From Clostridiales bacterium (lineage in GTDB: Bacteria > Bacillota > Clostridia > Lachnospirales > Lachnospiraceae), in contig JAHZAT010000010.1 in NCBI GenBank assembly GCA_019423795.1, positions 3,110 to 19,397 of the forward strand: a stretch of 16,288 bases of DNA, given 5' to 3'. A model generated the notes under the pieces. It did no database searches and was not told the origin of the DNA. It worked only from the letters and a program-made list of their open reading frames with translations. Positions 13,983 to 16,288 of this stretch are shown in pieces. A program made the position numbers and the translations under genes. The stretch's first letter is position 1. Each line of letters begins with the position of its first letter.

Positions 13983-16124
13983 ATGATGAACAAAAACTAT
14001 GATTTTTCTTACACACAGGACAGGGAATTATCCTGGTTGAAATTTAATGAGCGTGTTTTAAGAGAAGCAGATAAAAAGAACGTTCCTATTTTTGAACGTC
14101 TGAAATTTTTAGAGATATTTACGAACAATCTGGATGAATTTTTTATGGTCAGAGTGGGTAGCATTCATGAAATGAGTCTGATCCATGATAATCACAGAGA
14201 TATCCGTTCGGATCTGACCCCAGAAGAACAGTTAGATGAGATCGCAAAACATGTCAGACCACTGTATGAATTAAGAGATAAGATCTTTGCAAAAGTATCC
14301 AGAGAACTAGCAGATAAGAAGATTAAACGCTGTCAGATCGAGGAATTAGAAAAAGAGGAAAAGAAAAAATTAAAGACATATTATGAGGCGATGATACTGC
14401 CAGTACTTTCTCCGATCGTGATCGGGAAACAGCATCCATTTCCTCATATTCCGAATAAAGTATTGCAGATCGGATTGATCTTAAAGAAGAAAGAAAAGAT
14501 CTCTTTTGGGATCATTGGACTTCCAAAAGATGTGGAGCGTATGATCTTTCTATCAGGGGAAGGAAGAAGATATGTACTTTTAGAAGACATCATTTTGTAT
14601 TTCTGCGATGAATTATTTGAGAATTATACGGTAGAAGAAAAGGCAGTTTTATGTATTACAAGAAGTGCTGATATCAATCCAGATGATGAGATTTATGAAT
14701 CAACGGATGATTATCGTACACATATGAAGAAGATCATTAAGATGAGGGCCAGATTAAAACCAGTTCGCTTAGAAATTGAGGGCAATCGTCATAAAGAGAT
14801 TAAAAAATACCTCTCAGAACGTTTAAATATTTCAGAACAGGACATCTTTAAAAGCCAGGCGCCGTTGGATTTAAAATATGTTTACAAGCTGACAGATAAA
14901 GTGTCAAAAGAAGAGAGAAAAAATGGATGCTATCGTCCATTTGTACCAGCGTTAAACAGAGATTTTATTCCAGGAGTCAGTGTGACAAAACAGATTCTTG
15001 AGGAAGATAAATTATTATCCTTTCCGTTTGACAGCATGGATACATTTATTGAATTATTGAAAGAAAGTGCAAAGGATAAAGAAACTCTTTCTATCAAGAT
15101 TACCATTTATCGTTTGGCAAGACAGGCAAGGATCGTCAAATATTTATGTGAGGCAGCGGAAAATGGAAAAGAAGTTCTTGTATTGATGGAACTTAGGGCA
15201 AGATTTGATGAAGAAAATAACATCAATTATTCTGAAATCTTAGAGGAAGCTGGTTGTAAGGTTATGTATGGAATGGAAGATTACAAAGTTCATTCTAAAG
15301 TTTGTCTGATCACGAAGAAAAACAGTCGTGGAATTTATTACATCACACAGATCGGAACAGGAAATTACAATGAAAGTACATCGAAATTATATACAGATTT
15401 AAGCCTTATGACAGCATCCGAAGAAATTGGACATGATGCATCTGTTTTCTTTCACAATATGGCAACATTTAATCTTCAAGGAACGTATGAACATCTTCTT
15501 GTGGCACCATCAAGTCTTCAGGATGGGATCATAAAAAGGATCGAACGTGAAAAAATGAAAGCAGAAAGTTTTCAGCCATGTGGGATTTTTATGAAAATGA
15601 ACTCTTTAACAGATCGTAAGATCATCGATGAGTTGTCGAAGGCGTCAAATGCAGGAGTTCCGATATTTCTGCTGATTCGTGGAATCTGCTGTATTCGTCC
15701 TGGAATCCCAGGGAAGACAGAGAATATCCGTGTAGAAAGCATTGTCGGAAGATTTCTGGAACATTCAAGGATTTATGCATTTGGAGTTGGAGATGATACA
15801 GAGATTTATATTTCATCTGCGGATATGATGACAAGGAATACAAGAAGAAGAGTTGAAGTCGCAGCACCGATCTATGATCCAAGGTTAAAACAAAGAATCC
15901 TGAAGATGATCAATGTGATGAAGCAGGATAACATTCAGGCACAGGTACTGCTTTCCAACGGAGAATATACAACTAAGAAAAAACGTGAAGATAATATGAA
16001 TTCACAGATCCACTTTTTAAATGAAGCAAAAAGACTTGCTCCAAAAGAGAAGACACAAAAACAAAATCTTTTCTATCAGGTAAAGGGAATATTTTTTGGA
16101 AAGAAAAAATTAAGAAAAAAATAG
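13983..16124 (+). CDS. ppk1: Polyphosphate kinase 1
   Basis: Makes and reverses inorganic polyphosphate from ATP, affecting stress survival and energy storage. The 713-residue protein has the four PPK1 domains. It opens with DRELSWLKFNERVL and HPFPHIPNK in the N-terminal half. The two catalytic histidines are in DYKVHSKVCL (H437) and LEHSRIYAFG (H594), matching H435 and H592 of E. coli. LMELRARFDEENN, QIGTGNYNE and RGICCIRPGIPG also fit the family. The C-terminal tail is basic (KKLRKK). I chose the ATG at 13983 because GGAGG lies 5 bases upstream; the ATG at 13986 is equally possible. The gene follows the glyS terminator with no clear promoter, so it may rely on read-through or a promoter inside glyS. 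Confidence 0.97.
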   Translation: MMNKNYDFSYTQDRELSWLKFNERVLREADKKNVPIFERLKFLEIFTNNLDEFFMVRVGSIHEMSLIHDNHRDIRSDLTPEEQLDEIAKHVRPLYELRDKIFAKVSRELADKKIKRCQIEELEKEEKKKLKTYYEAMILPVLSPIVIGKQHPFPHIPNKVLQIGLILKKKEKISFGIIGLPKDVERMIFLSGEGRRYVLLEDIILYFCDELFENYTVEEKAVLCITRSADINPDDEIYESTDDYRTHMKKIIKMRARLKPVRLEIEGNRHKEIKKYLSERLNISEQDIFKSQAPLDLKYVYKLTDKVSKEERKNGCYRPFVPALNRDFIPGVSVTKQILEEDKLLSFPFDSMDTFIELLKESAKDKETLSIKITIYRLARQARIVKYLCEAAENGKEVLVLMELRARFDEENNINYSEILEEAGCKVMYGMEDYKVHSKVCLITKKNSRGIYYITQIGTGNYNESTSKLYTDLSLMTASEEIGHDASVFFHNMATFNLQGTYEHLLVAPSSLQDGIIKRIEREKMKAESFQPCGIFMKMNSLTDRKIIDELSKASNAGVPIFLLIRGICCIRPGIPGKTENIRVESIVGRFLEHSRIYAFGVGDDTEIYISSADMMTRNTRRRVEVAAPIYDPRLKQRILKMINVMKQDNIQAQVLLSNGEYTTKKKREDNMNSQIHFLNEAKRLAPKEKTQKQNLFYQVKGIFFGKKKLRKK

Positions 16125-16125
16125 C

Positions 16126-16155
16126 TCGCAATTTATCTATAAAATAGGTTATACT
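16126..16155 (+). promoter_or_regulatory. Possible promoter of the gene at the right edge
   Basis: TATACT at 16150-16155 (5 of 6) lies 41 bases before the ATG. The -35 candidate TCGCAA (16126-16131, spacer 18) matches only 3 of 6. Confidence 0.35.
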
Positions 16156-16196
16156 ATATCTGACTAAAATGCCAGCATTCAAGGAGGGATAGAACC

Positions 16197-16288
16197 ATGA
16201 GAAAAATTATTTTTAACAAAAAGTTTTTAGCCATTGTAGGAATCTGCTTATCTGTAGCAGGAGGATTTGCGATCAAACAGAAGATCAC
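16197..16288 (+). CDS. N-terminus of a secreted or membrane protein (3' end missing)
   Basis: Only the first 30 codons are in the window. A strong ribosome site AAGGAGGG (16181-16188) lies 8 bases before the ATG. The translation starts MRKIIFNKKF and continues with a hydrophobic stretch LAIVGICLSVAGGFAI, then KQKI. This is a typical signal peptide n-region and h-region or an N-terminal membrane anchor. A cysteine (residue 17) lies in the hydrophobic stretch, but no clear lipobox is visible. The product cannot be named. It starts 72 bases after ppk1 on the same strand. Confidence 0.75.
   Translation, partial: MRKIIFNKKFLAIVGICLSVAGGFAIKQKI

Overview
The window looks like chromosomal core DNA of a spore-forming, low-GC member of the Clostridia, most likely a Lachnospiraceae-type gut anaerobe. 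The evidence is the AT-rich base use, Firmicutes-style AGGAGG ribosome binding sites, the sporulation pair spoIIGA-sigE, a single-chain glycyl-tRNA synthetase, a PreP-like M16C peptidase and the era-recO-glyS order. The species is inferred from gene content and protein style only. I see no insertion sequence, prophage, integrase, CRISPR array or defence island. Most genes are housekeeping; the less explained parts are the intergenic regulatory regions.

Layout. (1) 1-1122: the 3' part of an MtaD/SAH-deaminase-like amidohydrolase, cut by the left edge. (2) 1123-1975: a short accessory stretch with a 50-residue membrane protein on the minus strand, divergent from an XRE regulator, with a promoter and an operator-like dyad between them. 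(3) 1977-2190: two leucine tRNA genes (anticodons CAG and AAG) in one minus-strand unit with its own promoter and terminator. (4) 2323-4366: a base-excision-repair neighbourhood, with endonuclease IV and a metallo-beta-lactamase-fold protein overlapping on the plus strand and a family 6 hypoxanthine/uracil-DNA glycosylase converging from the minus strand. (5) 4446-6051: spoIIGA and sigE behind a promoter that resembles the Spo0A-dependent spoIIG promoter of Bacillus. (6) 6155-7201: a membrane-anchored GH25 muramidase with a basic C-terminal domain. (7) 7354-11908: M16C peptidase, era and recO on one strand with gaps of 23 and 2 bases. (8) 11985-13904: a second XRE regulator divergent from glyS, with an inverted repeat on the glyS -35 box. 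(9) 13983-16124: polyphosphate kinase ppk1. (10) 16197-16288: the first 30 codons of a secreted or membrane protein, cut by the right edge.

How the genes work together. SpoIIGA is the membrane protease that activates the sigma-E precursor made by the next gene. The glycosylase would expose AP sites from deaminated bases, and endonuclease IV would cut them. Era (ribosome assembly) and RecO (recombination) follow a widespread Firmicutes order toward glyS. glyS lacks a recognisable T-box here and may instead be controlled by the neighbouring XRE protein. ppk1 sits directly behind the glyS terminator with almost no room for its own promoter.
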